From Flavobacteriia bacterium (GTDB lineage Bacteria > Bacteroidota > Bacteroidia > Flavobacteriales_D > Crocinitomicaceae), in contig CANFUT010000006.1 in assembly GCA_947450325.1 (NCBI GenBank), forward strand, positions 1 through 64,000: 64,000 nt of DNA, given 5' to 3'. The notes under the pieces were generated by a model. It had not been told where the DNA came from. It saw nothing but the letters and a program-made list of their open reading frames with translations, and made no database searches. Position 1 is the first letter of the stretch. Each line of letters begins with the position of its first letter. Below are positions 18,016-27,135 of the stretch, piece by piece. Position numbers and translations under genes: made by a program.

Positions 18016-18662
18016 AGATTTTTTAAATCCGAAATTGTTTTGGATGGATTTTCAGAATTAAACACAAAACTTCCAGCAACCAAGGCATCAATACCAGCTT
18101 TGACTAATTCTAAACCTGTTTCAAGATTTACACCTCCATCAACTTCAACCAATGCGTGAGAGCCTTTCATGTGAATTAAATTTTTCACTTGTTCCACTTT
18201 CAAAATGGCATTATTGATGAACTTTTGTCCTCCAAAACCTGGATTTACTGACATGATTAAAACCAAATCCAAATCTTCAATCACATCTTGTAAAAAATCT
18301 ACCGGTGTATGTGGATTTAATGCAACACCAGCTTTCATTCCTGCAGCTTTGATTGCTTGGATTGTTCTGTGCAGATGCGTACAAGCCTCATAATGCACAG
18401 TCAAAATATCTGCGCCTGCTTCTTTGAAGGCATCAATATATTGATCTGGATTTTGAATCATCAAATGAACATCCAATGGTTTTTTAGCATGTTTTTTTAT
18501 CGCTTGAATTACAGGAAAACCAAAGGAAATATTCGGTACAAAAACGCCATCCATTACATCCACATGAAACCAATCAGCATCACTTTGGTTTATCATTTCA
18601 ACATCGCGTTGGATGTTTGCAAAATCACAAGATAATACTGAAGGGGAGATAATAATTGACAT
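18012..18662 (-). CDS. rpe: Ribulose-phosphate 3-epimerase
   Basis: Interconverts D-ribulose 5-phosphate and D-xylulose 5-phosphate in the pentose phosphate pathway. The 216-residue length is standard. Family motifs are all visible: SPSVLSCDF at the start, HVDVMDGVFVPN with His33, Asp35 and Asp38, LDVHLMI, the loop MSVNPGFGGQKF, and EVDGGVN with the catalytic Asp. It has its own promoter and the DinB gene follows with 4 bases overlap. Confidence 0.97.
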   Translation of the reverse strand: MSIIISPSVLSCDFANIQRDVEMINQSDADWFHVDVMDGVFVPNISFGFPVIQAIKKHAKKPLDVHLMIQNPDQYIDAFKEAGADILTVHYEACTHLHRTIQAIKAAGMKAGVALNPHTPVDFLQDVIEDLDLVLIMSVNPGFGGQKFINNAILKVEQVKNLIHMKGSHALVEVDGGVNLETGLELVKAGIDALVAGSFVFNSENPSKTISDLKNL

Positions 18663-18685
18663 TTTATTTAGTTTTGATTGAGTGA

Positions 18686-18714
18686 CAAAGTTACTTAAAA
18701 TATAAAGTTATCAA
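18686..18714 (-). promoter_or_regulatory. rpe promoter
   Basis: On the minus strand, TTG (18714-18712) and TAACTTTG (18693-18686) are separated by 18 bases, matching the Bacteroidota promoter pattern. The rpe ATG is 23 bases downstream. Confidence 0.55.
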
Positions 18715-18980
18715 GTTTTAAAAGATTCACAATTCAGTGATTTAATCAACAATTTGACTTGTTAAATAATTCCTAAATTGGCGTATAATTCTGCTAAAAA
18801 ATGTGAAAAACGAAACCTTATATGTAATCAAATTTTTGTATCAAGGAATATCAATTTCTCGTTGTATTAGTCGTTTTCAAAGGATTGAAAAATAGTTTTA
18901 AAGCAAAAACTAAGTCTAACAGCCAGATTTAATTGTCTTTCCCACTGTTTAAAAACGGTCAAAAATCGTCTTAAAATCAC

Positions 18981-18988
18981 TACTTTTG
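18981..18988 (+). promoter_or_regulatory. -7 element of C40 peptidase copy 2
   Basis: TACTTTTG ends 6 bases before the ATG at 18995. Transcription would start at or beside the A of the start codon, giving a leaderless message. A -33 TTG at normal distance is not evident. Confidence 0.5.
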
Positions 18989-18994
18989 CCACGC

Positions 18995-19564
18995 ATGTAT
19001 TTGATTTTAAATAAAAATAGCATTCTTTTTTCGATTTTTTTCTGTTTGAGTTTAACAGCGTTTTCTCAAGAAAATTTGGTGCAAGATACTTTAAAAGTCA
19101 TACAAAGTGCTGGTGATTCGTTGAAATCAAATCCTGCAGACACAATTGTCAAAGCCAAAAATCCTGAAAAAATTGACAATATTATCAACTATGCCAAAAA
19201 ATTCATGGGAACTCCTTATCGATACGCTGGAATGACTCCTTCCGGTTTCGATTGTTCTGGTTTCATCAATTATGTCATGGGGAATTTTGGAATTAGTTTA
19301 TCCAGAACAAGTTACAACATGGCAGAATATGGAAAAACAGTCAAATTAGCTGACTTAAAACCTGGTGATTTGATGTTTTTCAAAGGAAGTAATGTTCGTT
19401 CAACATCCATAGGTCATGTGGGATTGGTAGTGGAAGTCAATCCAGGTGAAATAAAATTTATTCATTCAGCCAACGGAGGTGTGCAGATTACGACTTTCAA
19501 TAAAAGTAAATATTACGTTCCGCGATTTATTAAAGCCACAAGGCTCGATTATGGCGTAGAATAA
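18995..19564 (+). CDS. NlpC/P60 (C40) cell-wall peptidase, copy 2
   Basis: A 189-residue secreted NlpC/P60 cysteine peptidase. The signal peptide ends near TAFSQ (residue 25); catalytic Cys87 lies in FDCSGF, His141 in IGHVGLV, and His157 in KFIHSAN. These positions equal those of the copy at 7099-7692, and the catalytic domains are largely identical, so this is a recent duplicate or a maintained paralogue pair. A TTG nine bases upstream lies inside the -7 element, so I take the ATG. It is probably a peptidoglycan endopeptidase. Confidence 0.88.
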   Translation: MYLILNKNSILFSIFFCLSLTAFSQENLVQDTLKVIQSAGDSLKSNPADTIVKAKNPEKIDNIINYAKKFMGTPYRYAGMTPSGFDCSGFINYVMGNFGISLSRTSYNMAEYGKTVKLADLKPGDLMFFKGSNVRSTSIGHVGLVVEVNPGEIKFIHSANGGVQITTFNKSKYYVPRFIKATRLDYGVE

Positions 19565-19570
19565 AGATAT

Positions 19571-19603
19571 TTTGTATCTTCCCTTGAATTTTAATTACCT
19601 TTG
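19571..19603 (+). promoter_or_regulatory. Promoter of the 85-residue protein gene
   Basis: TTTG at 19571-19574 and TACCTTTG at 19596-19603, 21 bases apart, match the Bacteroidota consensus closely. The ATG at 19621 is 17 bases downstream. Confidence 0.6.
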
Positions 19604-19620
19604 TGCTCAAATTTATTAAA

Positions 19621-19878
19621 ATGGCTAGTAAAAGAATTTTCAAAAGAGACTTAAATAAAATGGTTTTTGATGTTGTTGAAGAATGTTTCAGCGTTCAATT
19701 ATACAATGAATCAAAAACGGATGCATCCAATTTATTGATTGATGAAGCAGTTGAATTTAGAAATAGCATGACTGAAAAAATCCACGCTGCGAAAGACAAA
19801 AAAGCTTTCAAAGCATTGCACGCTGAAGTTGAGGATGCAGCAGTTGATTTCATACATAAAATCAACGGATTGCACTAA
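19621..19878 (+). CDS. Conserved-looking small protein of unknown function
   Basis: An 85-residue, probably all-helical and soluble protein starting at the ATG at 19621 (MASKRIFKRDLNKMV). A longer in-frame start at 19603 would overlap the -7 element. There is no signal peptide and no recognised domain; the charge pattern (KKAFKALHAEVEDAAVDF) suggests a small helical bundle. A good promoter and a strong terminator bracket it, so it is a real monocistronic gene. Confidence 0.7.
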   Translation: MASKRIFKRDLNKMVFDVVEECFSVQLYNESKTDASNLLIDEAVEFRNSMTEKIHAAKDKKAFKALHAEVEDAAVDFIHKINGLH

Positions 19879-19901
19879 AATATTTTATTTTATCATATTT
19901 G

Positions 19902-19931
19902 AAGCATTGTTTTTTAGCAATGCTTTTTTTA
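19902..19931 (+). terminator. Rho-independent terminator after the 85-residue protein gene
   Basis: An 8-bp perfect stem AAGCATTG (19902-19909) pairs with CAATGCTT (19918-19925) around an 8-base loop, followed by a T run. Confidence 0.85.
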
Positions 19932-19942
19932 TGCAGAAAAAT

Positions 19943-21061
19943 CTATAATCGAACCCTTTCTAAGCGCCACGTCTTTTTGGTGACAACACCATCATTTTGA
20001 TAAAGATTTATTTTCTTGTCCCTGAAAATAAAATAAATCGGAATAGAAGCGCCAATTCCAATCAATCCAATTCCAGCTGTAGTATAGTATTTGCTTTGGT
20101 TGAAATTTCCAGTTTTGTAATTAATACTTATAAGTGGTGCGATGATCAACGTTGTTATGGTTGAAAATAATGCTACTGTTGGGCTAATGCCAGATACCAT
20201 GAATTTTTGTGAAATTTCTATATCTGTGATGTTTTTCAGTAATATTTCCTTTTCTTCATATTTTTCATTTCTCCACAAAGGGTCAATCTCCGTTTTGTCG
20301 TCTTTGTAATAGTTATTTTCAATATTTGCAGTTTTACCGTTTTCATAATCTACATTTATGTTTTCTTGATGAAAAATAAACCGTATGGATGAATCTGTGA
20401 AATCTTTGATTGCGCCATTGAAGTAACCTGTTTGATTTAAAACTCCTTTTTCTAATTTGCTTTCCTCGTAATCTATATAATATTGAAATTCATCGAAATA
20501 TAGTTTTTTTCTTTTCAATGGATTTAGTGCATTAACTAAAAAATAATACGAAGATAATGAATCAATTTTCACATCTTTAAAAGATTTCTGTTTGGCTTCA
20601 AAGGTCATATTTTCCTCAAAAGTTTGATTAACTCCTTCTTTTTGAAACCGAAATTGGACTGTTTGATTGAATTTTTGATCAGCGAAAGTAAAGAATGCTG
20701 AACTCAAATAGTTTAAAGCGTATTCTTTTTCGAAAATAAATATTTTGCCATTTGAGTAATATCGTTCTTCGTCTCTGTAAAGTCTCAATATTTGAGTTTC
20801 TTCATTCCAATTCCATTTCCCATAATGAATAATTGTATCAAGTTGATTGTCTTTTAATTGGATATTAATTTTGGAGAAAGTGTAATCATCTTTGAAATAA
20901 ATTGTTTCAAGATTCCACGAATTTGTTGGATAAAAAGTGCCTGAAAATTCAAATCCTTGATTTATCCATTTACCAAAAAACTTGAAATCTTCTGGGACTT
21001 GAGCATTTATTTGAATGAAACTAAACAAGCCGATGATGAATGTGAGTAGTTTGATTTTCAT
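19943..21061 (-). CDS. Secreted/envelope hypothetical protein with C-terminal membrane helices
   Basis: A 372-residue protein with a signal peptide (LTFIIGLFSFIQINAQ). The middle is beta-rich and includes FGKWINQGFEFSGTFYP, like secreted lipocalin-type stress domains, but I cannot assign a family. Near the C-terminus two hydrophobic segments (VALFSTITTLIIAPLIS and AGIGLIGIGASIPIYFIF) are probably transmembrane. It follows the DUF4421-like gene by 9 bases on the minus strand, so they likely form one unit. Confidence 0.65.
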   Translation of the reverse strand: MKIKLLTFIIGLFSFIQINAQVPEDFKFFGKWINQGFEFSGTFYPTNSWNLETIYFKDDYTFSKINIQLKDNQLDTIIHYGKWNWNEETQILRLYRDEERYYSNGKIFIFEKEYALNYLSSAFFTFADQKFNQTVQFRFQKEGVNQTFEENMTFEAKQKSFKDVKIDSLSSYYFLVNALNPLKRKKLYFDEFQYYIDYEESKLEKGVLNQTGYFNGAIKDFTDSSIRFIFHQENINVDYENGKTANIENNYYKDDKTEIDPLWRNEKYEEKEILLKNITDIEISQKFMVSGISPTVALFSTITTLIIAPLISINYKTGNFNQSKYYTTAGIGLIGIGASIPIYFIFRDKKINLYQNDGVVTKKTWRLERVRL

Positions 21062-21070
21062 AGTGTTAAT

Positions 21071-22099
21071 TTAAAATATTTTAATCTTTTTTTCTTTCTT
21101 TTCTTTGGTTTTTTCTTTTTTGTCTAAACGAATGCCAGCTAAAAGTCTCACAGTATAGTTATTATTTTTGTATTTAAGTTCATTAAAATGAATCGATTTA
21201 TTGTCAAATTCCGTGGAAAGCATCACAAACCATTTTGGAACATTGTAGCCTGCAATCAAGCGAAGGTCGTATCTCGGCGCCAATCCGAAAAATCCTCTTG
21301 TAGTTTCGTTAACAATGTAAAATTTAGACTGAATAACTGGTCCAAAACCAAACATTCCAGCATATTGCCAATTTTTATATTTGTTTGCATATCCAATTCC
21401 TGGTATTGATCCAAAATCAAAGGATGAAATCGTTGTAGCTTTCGTTTTGGTGTTTAAACTGTCTGTCAATTCAATTGGAATAATACTTTCAACGTCGCCA
21501 ATTCCTTGCACATTGATTGTGTTTTTTAAATACCAAGTGATTACTTGTCTGTTAAAATGACCTACTTTTCCTTTCATAGGGGGCATTTTAAAATCTTTGT
21601 TATGAAAATACCAGCCGTTTAGCGCAATAGAAAGTGTGCTTGCATTGGTTCTGATTTCGTTGGTATTATCTCCTCCAAAACTGGAATTGTAGACAACTGC
21701 ATTTTTGATAGAATAACCTTTGTAGTTTCGAAAATCAAATTCAAAATACATCTTCTTTATTGGAAAATCAAGTCCAATGTCAATGTAGGATGTTTTGCCG
21801 TATTTACTTACAGGTTTTAGATTTTTGGTCAATGCAAAAGCCAGTCTTACTGCAAACCATTTGTAAGAACCGCCAAAACCCATGACAACTCCCAAATTAT
21901 TTCGGTATTTCAGTTTGGTGATTGGTGTTGTAGCTGATTTAAAGTTGATTGAATAGGGGGAAGTACTGAACCCTAAATCTGAGTACAAAACAATTTTATC
22001 CTTAAATAAAGTGTACGCATCAACTTTTTGCTCCGACTTTCTTTGCGAAAAAGCGGAAGAGACGACGCAACAAAAAATGATAATAAAATTATTTTTCAA
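21071..22099 (-). CDS. DUF4421-like outer-membrane barrel protein
   Basis: A 342-residue protein with a signal peptide (MKNNFIIIFCCVVSSAFSQ) and many amphipathic beta-strands. Features such as YRNNLGVVMGFGGSYKWFAVRLAFAL and the closing strand NYTVRLLAGIRLD fit the DUF4421 family of Bacteroidota outer-membrane proteins. A short lysine-rich tail (KEKTKEKKEKKIKIF) follows. Its start overlaps the end of the oligopeptidase gene by 11 bases. Function unknown. Confidence 0.7.
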   Translation of the reverse strand: MKNNFIIIFCCVVSSAFSQRKSEQKVDAYTLFKDKIVLYSDLGFSTSPYSINFKSATTPITKLKYRNNLGVVMGFGGSYKWFAVRLAFALTKNLKPVSKYGKTSYIDIGLDFPIKKMYFEFDFRNYKGYSIKNAVVYNSSFGGDNTNEIRTNASTLSIALNGWYFHNKDFKMPPMKGKVGHFNRQVITWYLKNTINVQGIGDVESIIPIELTDSLNTKTKATTISSFDFGSIPGIGYANKYKNWQYAGMFGFGPVIQSKFYIVNETTRGFFGLAPRYDLRLIAGYNVPKWFVMLSTEFDNKSIHFNELKYKNNNYTVRLLAGIRLDKKEKTKEKKEKKIKIF

Positions 22100-24200
22100 T
22101 TCCTTCCAAATTCAAAATAAACGCAAATTCTTTCGCGACTTCCAATCTCTCATTGCTTCTTCCTGAACCACCGCCATGTCCAGCGTCCATATTGCAATCA
22201 AAAATCAACGGATTGTCGTTTGTTTTCATCGCACGAAGTTTCGCAACCCATTTGAGCGGTTCCCAATATTGAACCTGAGAGTCGTGATAACCTGTAGTAA
22301 TGTACATTGCTGGATAATCCATTTTTTTGACGTTGTCATAAGGCGAATAATTCAACATATACCAATAATATTCAGCTTCATTCGGATTTCCCCATTCTTC
22401 ATATTCGCCTACAGTTAAAGGAATTGTGTCGTCCAACATGGTTGTTACAACATCCACAAATGGAACTTGCGCGACGACTCCCTTCCACAAATATGGAGCC
22501 ATATTGGTAACAGCGCCCATTAATAATCCACCAGCACTTCCGCCTTGCGCATAAATTCTTTCGGGATCGCAATAGCCTTGTTTCCCCAAAAATTCTGCTG
22601 CATTGATAAAGTCTGTAAAAGTGTTTTTCTTTTTCAAAAATTTGCCGTTCTCATACCAGTTTTCACCCAAGTATTTTCCGCCGCGAATGTGCGCAATGGC
22701 GTAAACAAATCCTCTGTCAACCAAACTCAATCTTAAAGCACTAAAGCTTGCTGGAATTGTAACGCCGTATGAACCATAGCCATACAAAAGGAGCGGTGCT
22801 TTAGACAAATCAATTCCTTTCTTATAAATCATTGAAACAGGAATTTTCGTTCCGTCATTCGCTGTCACCCAAATGCGTTTCGTCTCATAATTTGAAGGAC
22901 TAAATGAAGGGTCGATTAATTTCTTTTGAAAGAAAACTGACTTTGAATTGTTTTTCAAATCAAACTCGTAAATGGTTGCTGGAGTTGAAAGTGAAGTGTA
23001 GTTTACATAAATTGTTTTGGCATGGTAATCATCGTTAAAGCCTATTCCTGCTGAAAAAGTTTGTTCGGGAAATTGAATGAAATTAACAGATGCATTATCG
23101 ATACTTCGAACTTCAATTTGTTGCAACCCGTCAATTCTACTTTGCACGACCAAATTATTTTCAAGAGTCAAAATTCCTTCAATTAATTTTTTGGAATCAT
23201 GTGGAATAATTTCTTTTCCAACTTCATTTTCATCGGGAATATTTGCAAAGAAAATTACTTTTTTATTAGGTGCATTTTCATTTGAAAGTACGTAAAATCC
23301 TTTTTCATGGTGATCGATTTCATACAAATGTCCGCTTTTTCGTTTCAAAAAGATAACCGGTTTCTCTGCTGGTTGATCTGCATTAATCAAACTGATTTCG
23401 GAAGTGGTCGAACTTTGAGAATGAATACAAACGTATTTATCAGTAATTGTCTTCGTTATAAAAACTGAAAATCTTTCATCATCTTCTTGATACACTAATT
23501 TATCATTCGAAGAATCTGTTCCCAAAACGTGAGAATAAACTTGAAATTCTCGCAATGTTTTCACGTCTTTTTTGACATAGAAAACCGTTTTGTTATCGTT
23601 CGCCCAAACGATTGAACCATCTGTATTTTTGATTTCATCCGCCAACATTTTTCCGCTTTTTTCAATGCGGAAGAAAATGCTGTATTTCCTTCTTCCTATT
23701 TGGTCTTCACTGAAAGCTAAAATTGAATTGTCTTTAGAAGGAGCCCATTCTCCCAAATCATAATAGCTTTTTCCTTTAGAGCGTTCATTTTGATCAAAAT
23801 AAACAATGGATTTTTCTTTTTCAAAAATCAAAATTTGCTGGTAATCTTTTCCTTCAATATTTTGGTATTGGTATTTTTTTCGTTGAATGAAAAATGGCGA
23901 ACTTTGGTCGTTAGGATCAATGCGGTTGTCAAATTCATCCAATAAAGTGTTTTGTAAAGTTTTTAAGGGTGCAAAATAGCTGTCTTTGTATTTATTTTCT
24001 TCCGCGATGTAGTCTAAAACTTCTTTCGAATCTCTTTCATTCATCCAAAAATAAGGGTCAATGCGCTCGTGTCCTAAATTGATAAGTGATTTGTCTTTTC
24101 GAATTGCTTTGGGTTGTTCTTGACTCATTGAATGATTATTTTGGCTACAAAAATATAAAATTGAAAGGCAAATGAAGGGCGTTTTACCTGATAGTTTCAT
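22089..24200 (-). CDS. Oligopeptidase B-like S9A serine peptidase
   Basis: A 703-residue prolyl-oligopeptidase family enzyme with a seven-bladed propeller (about 80-430) over an alpha/beta hydrolase domain. The catalytic Ser lies in GGSAGG, the Asp in GYHDSQVQYWEP and the His in DAGHGGG. The N-terminal hydrophobic stretch (FICLSILYFCSQ) suggests export, perhaps as a lipoprotein, before the usual start of the propeller domain (RIDPYFWMNERD). S9 enzymes cut short peptides, oligopeptidase B after Lys/Arg. It leads a three-gene minus-strand group. Confidence 0.88.
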   Translation of the reverse strand: MKLSGKTPFICLSILYFCSQNNHSMSQEQPKAIRKDKSLINLGHERIDPYFWMNERDSKEVLDYIAEENKYKDSYFAPLKTLQNTLLDEFDNRIDPNDQSSPFFIQRKKYQYQNIEGKDYQQILIFEKEKSIVYFDQNERSKGKSYYDLGEWAPSKDNSILAFSEDQIGRRKYSIFFRIEKSGKMLADEIKNTDGSIVWANDNKTVFYVKKDVKTLREFQVYSHVLGTDSSNDKLVYQEDDERFSVFITKTITDKYVCIHSQSSTTSEISLINADQPAEKPVIFLKRKSGHLYEIDHHEKGFYVLSNENAPNKKVIFFANIPDENEVGKEIIPHDSKKLIEGILTLENNLVVQSRIDGLQQIEVRSIDNASVNFIQFPEQTFSAGIGFNDDYHAKTIYVNYTSLSTPATIYEFDLKNNSKSVFFQKKLIDPSFSPSNYETKRIWVTANDGTKIPVSMIYKKGIDLSKAPLLLYGYGSYGVTIPASFSALRLSLVDRGFVYAIAHIRGGKYLGENWYENGKFLKKKNTFTDFINAAEFLGKQGYCDPERIYAQGGSAGGLLMGAVTNMAPYLWKGVVAQVPFVDVVTTMLDDTIPLTVGEYEEWGNPNEAEYYWYMLNYSPYDNVKKMDYPAMYITTGYHDSQVQYWEPLKWVAKLRAMKTNDNPLIFDCNMDAGHGGGSGRSNERLEVAKEFAFILNLEGIEK

Positions 24201-24374
24201 TTTGGAATTTGTTTTTTAGTTAGTAGCGAAGTTACCATTTATTTAATTTAATTCAGAATTTTAAAAATCCATTTTTTAACCTCTTCGACTTTCTGTATAT
24301 TTGAAAATTATTTTAGTTAGAAATCAAGTCTATTTTTTCCTGAAAAGCGAAAAATTGACATTCAAAAAGCACAA

Positions 24375-25157
24375 ATGAAGAAACTTTATAAGTTTTTAAT
24401 CAATACGTTACCTCGACCTTTGTTGATTAGGTTGAGTTATCCTTTCAAGAAAGTAGCTCCATTATTATACAAAGGCAACAATGTTACTTGTCCGGTTTGT
24501 GAACGCAATTTTAGCAAGTTTTTGTCTTATGGTTCAGAAGTTACGCACAGAGATAATGTGCTTTGTCCGTATGATTTGACGCTTGAAAGACACAGATTGA
24601 TGTGGTTGTATTTGAAAAATGAATCCAATTTTTTCACTGCGGAGAAATTGAACGTTTTGCACATCGCTCCAGAACAATGTTTTCACAAAACTTTTAAAGC
24701 GCAACAAAATTTAGCTTATTTGACGGGTGATTTACTGTCACCAATCGCAGATATGCATTTTGATTTGCACAGTATTCCTTTGGAAGACAATCGTTTTGAT
24801 GTTGTTTTTTGTAATCACGTACTTGAACATGTAGACGATGCTTTGCAATGTATGAGAGAACTACATCGCGTGATGAAACCAGGAGGTTGGGGAATCATGC
24901 AAGTTCCACAAGACATGACGCGTGAGGTAACTTATGAAGATCCAACAATTGTGACTCCAGAAGACAGAGAAAAACATTATTGGCAGTACGATCACGTTAG
25001 ATTATTTGGTAGAGATTATCCAAATTGGTTGAAAAAAGCAGGTTTTGAAGTAAAAGAGTTCATTCCTTCAGAACATTTTTCAGATGAACAAATTGACCGT
25101 TATCGATTGATGAGAAAAGAAATTTTATACATAGTTAGCAAATCGTCAAATGATTAA
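24375..25157 (+). CDS. SAM-dependent methyltransferase with N-terminal cysteine motif
   Basis: A 260-residue class I methyltransferase (Methyltransf_11 type). Before the SAM domain is a probable metal-binding stretch with CPVC (Cys39, Cys42) and Cys64 in VLCPYD. The SAM domain has VLHIAPEQ, DLHSIPLEDNRFDVVFCNHVLEHVDD and the MKPGGWGIMQVP strand. It ends inside the MbnP-like gene (8 bases overlap), which makes it the first gene of a three-gene operon. The target could be a small molecule or a protein; unknown. Confidence 0.85.
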   Translation: MKKLYKFLINTLPRPLLIRLSYPFKKVAPLLYKGNNVTCPVCERNFSKFLSYGSEVTHRDNVLCPYDLTLERHRLMWLYLKNESNFFTAEKLNVLHIAPEQCFHKTFKAQQNLAYLTGDLLSPIADMHFDLHSIPLEDNRFDVVFCNHVLEHVDDALQCMRELHRVMKPGGWGIMQVPQDMTREVTYEDPTIVTPEDREKHYWQYDHVRLFGRDYPNWLKKAGFEVKEFIPSEHFSDEQIDRYRLMRKEILYIVSKSSND

Positions 25158-26121
25158 AAAAAGTATTTTTTCAATATTTTTGGGTTTTACTATATTTGTG
25201 AATGCACAAAATCCATTGCTTTTAAATTTTAGATTTTTAAATGGCAATGCTACATTTTCATCTCTTGTAGCAATACCTGATTTAAATGGAACTTATTATC
25301 AAGCGCATGATATTGCATTCTACATTTCTAAACTAAAAATAACACACGATGGTGGACAAATTTTAGATTTTCAAGATTCCGTTTTCTATGTAAACAAAAG
25401 AGCGAGTCTTTTTGATTTAGGTTTGCAAAATGTTGATTTAGTGGAATCTGTTGATTTTCAAGTGGGCGTTCCTGCATCAATTAATCATTCTGACATTACG
25501 GCGTATCCTGTTAAGCATCCGTTATATTTTCAAAGTCCTGCCATGCATTGGGGTTGGGCTGCTGGATATACATTTTTACTGATTGACGGTGAAGCAGATA
25601 ACAATGGAGATAATATTACCGATGTTCCTTTTGAGTTACATTGTTTAGGTGATTCAAATGTTCAGCAAGTTCATGTTATAAATACTGCAACCATCTATCC
25701 AGATGGGACCAGAGAAATTTTTCAAAATGTTAATATTGATCAATGGTTACATGATGTAAATTTATCAACTTTAGATATCCAACACGGTAGTACTGGAATC
25801 AATGCGGATGTGATGATGAACGTGCAGAACTATCCAGTTTTTACAGCACCTTTGAATGCAAATGTAAATGTAATTTCGAACGTAATTGGTGAAGCTTTTT
25901 TTCTTCAAAATGGAAAAGAATCTTCAATCAGCTGGAAAGGAATGAAAAATTTGGAAAAAGTGCAATTAATTGACCTTTCAGGAGCAGAAGTAGATGAATT
26001 TTTATCCAAAGATATAAATGGAAAATGGCAGATGTCAAATTTGAGCAGTGGCGTTTATTTTTTGCGATTTGTCAGTGATTCAGGTCAATTGTTGAATCAA
26101 TTGAAAGCAGTGCAACCATGA
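25150..26121 (+). CDS. MbnP-family copper-binding protein with T9SS-type C-terminal domain
   Basis: A 323-residue exported protein (signal peptide to NAQ, residue 20). Residues about 22-230 fit the MbnP-like domain: LNFRFLNGN at the start, then the hallmark HWGWAAGYTFLLIDG with His133, Trp134 and Trp136. In characterised methanotroph MbnP, a tryptophan is oxidised to kynurenine by MbnH and the site binds copper. The last 70 residues (LIDLSGAEV, then SSGVYFLRF) look like a type IX secretion sorting domain. The MbnH homologue follows with 4 bases overlap. Confidence 0.82.
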   Translation: MIKKSIFSIFLGFTIFVNAQNPLLLNFRFLNGNATFSSLVAIPDLNGTYYQAHDIAFYISKLKITHDGGQILDFQDSVFYVNKRASLFDLGLQNVDLVESVDFQVGVPASINHSDITAYPVKHPLYFQSPAMHWGWAAGYTFLLIDGEADNNGDNITDVPFELHCLGDSNVQQVHVINTATIYPDGTREIFQNVNIDQWLHDVNLSTLDIQHGSTGINADVMMNVQNYPVFTAPLNANVNVISNVIGEAFFLQNGKESSISWKGMKNLEKVQLIDLSGAEVDEFLSKDINGKWQMSNLSSGVYFLRFVSDSGQLLNQLKAVQP

Positions 26122-27113
26122 ATTTGTTGAGAAAAATCAATTTGCATATATTATTGATTTTCTCAATAATATCTTTGATTTGTCTTAGATGTTCAGTTTC
26201 AAAATCAGATTTTGTGAGTCCTTTAGGCGTAGCAAAATTACCAGTTGACAATCCATTAGATACCGCGAAAATTGCTCTTGGAAAAGAGTTTTTCTTTGAT
26301 AAAAGATTGTCTATAGATGAATCTATTTCTTGCGCCGTATGTCATAAACCAGGTTTAGCGTTCACCGATGGATTAAAATTTAGTGATGGTGTTTTAGGAA
26401 GAAAATCGGGAAGAAATTCTCCAACTTTATTAAATGCTGCTTTTCTACCGAAAGTGATGTTTGACGGAGAGATACCAACTTTAGAAATGCAGTCAATCGT
26501 GCCTATTCAAGACCGCAATGAAATGGGAATGGACATTAAAGAATTATTAGTTCGACTGAAAGCAGTACCAGAATATCAAGCAGCAGCTAAGCGAATTTTC
26601 AATCGCGACATGGACGTTTGGGTACTTTCTCGTTCTTTAGCTGCCTATCAACGAAGTTTGATATCAGACAATTCACCTTTCGATAAATTCTATTATGGAA
26701 AAAAGAAAATGGCGATGAGTGCCTCTGCCAAACGCGGTTGGACGATTTTTTCTGAAAAATTATATTGTACAAAATGTCATCCTGCGCCTTATTTTACAAC
26801 TTATACAGTAGAAAATAATGGTTTGTTTGAAGCTTATCCGGACAATGGAAGATTCAGAATCAACAACGATTCTACTGAGATGGGGAAATTCAAAGTTCCA
26901 ACGTTGAGAAATATTCAAATTACAGATCCTTACATGCACGATGGTTCGTATGAATCTTTATCTGATGTAATCGATCACTACGCGTCTGGAGGAAAAAATC
27001 ACAAAAACAAATCTTCAATCATTCAACCTTTTACGTTAACAAAAAAGGAGAAAAATGATTTGATTGAATTCTTATATTCGTTGACGGATATGAGTTTCAT
27101 GGAACGACTTTAA
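26118..27113 (+). CDS. MbnH/MauG-type dihaem cytochrome c peroxidase-like protein
   Basis: A 331-residue exported protein of the dihaem peroxidase family (CCP/MauG/MbnH). Two haem c motifs are present: CAVCH (72-76) and CTKCH (217-221). Family segments GKEFFFDKRLS, FDGEIPTLEMQ and DPYMHDGSYESL are in order. Next to an MbnP homologue, its likely job is oxidising the MbnP tryptophan rather than only destroying peroxide. The N-terminus is hydrophobic with cysteines at 22 and 25, perhaps a lipoprotein. Confidence 0.85.
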   Translation: MNLLRKINLHILLIFSIISLICLRCSVSKSDFVSPLGVAKLPVDNPLDTAKIALGKEFFFDKRLSIDESISCAVCHKPGLAFTDGLKFSDGVLGRKSGRNSPTLLNAAFLPKVMFDGEIPTLEMQSIVPIQDRNEMGMDIKELLVRLKAVPEYQAAAKRIFNRDMDVWVLSRSLAAYQRSLISDNSPFDKFYYGKKKMAMSASAKRGWTIFSEKLYCTKCHPAPYFTTYTVENNGLFEAYPDNGRFRINNDSTEMGKFKVPTLRNIQITDPYMHDGSYESLSDVIDHYASGGKNHKNKSSIIQPFTLTKKEKNDLIEFLYSLTDMSFMERL

Positions 27114-27135
27114 TAATACTTAGCATAGAATTGAT

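Larger units (their letters stand above)
18663..18994. other. 332-base intergenic region between rpe and C40 copy 2
   Basis: There is no coding frame I would support. The left end holds the rpe promoter (18686-18714, minus strand) and the right end the -7 element of the C40 gene (18981-18988). The middle is AT-rich with no clear hairpin, repeat or RNA gene. Confidence 0.6.

Noticed and set aside
18663-18994. Small RNA or riboswitch in the rpe/C40 spacer
   Set aside because: No conserved structure or terminator-like hairpin could be seen.
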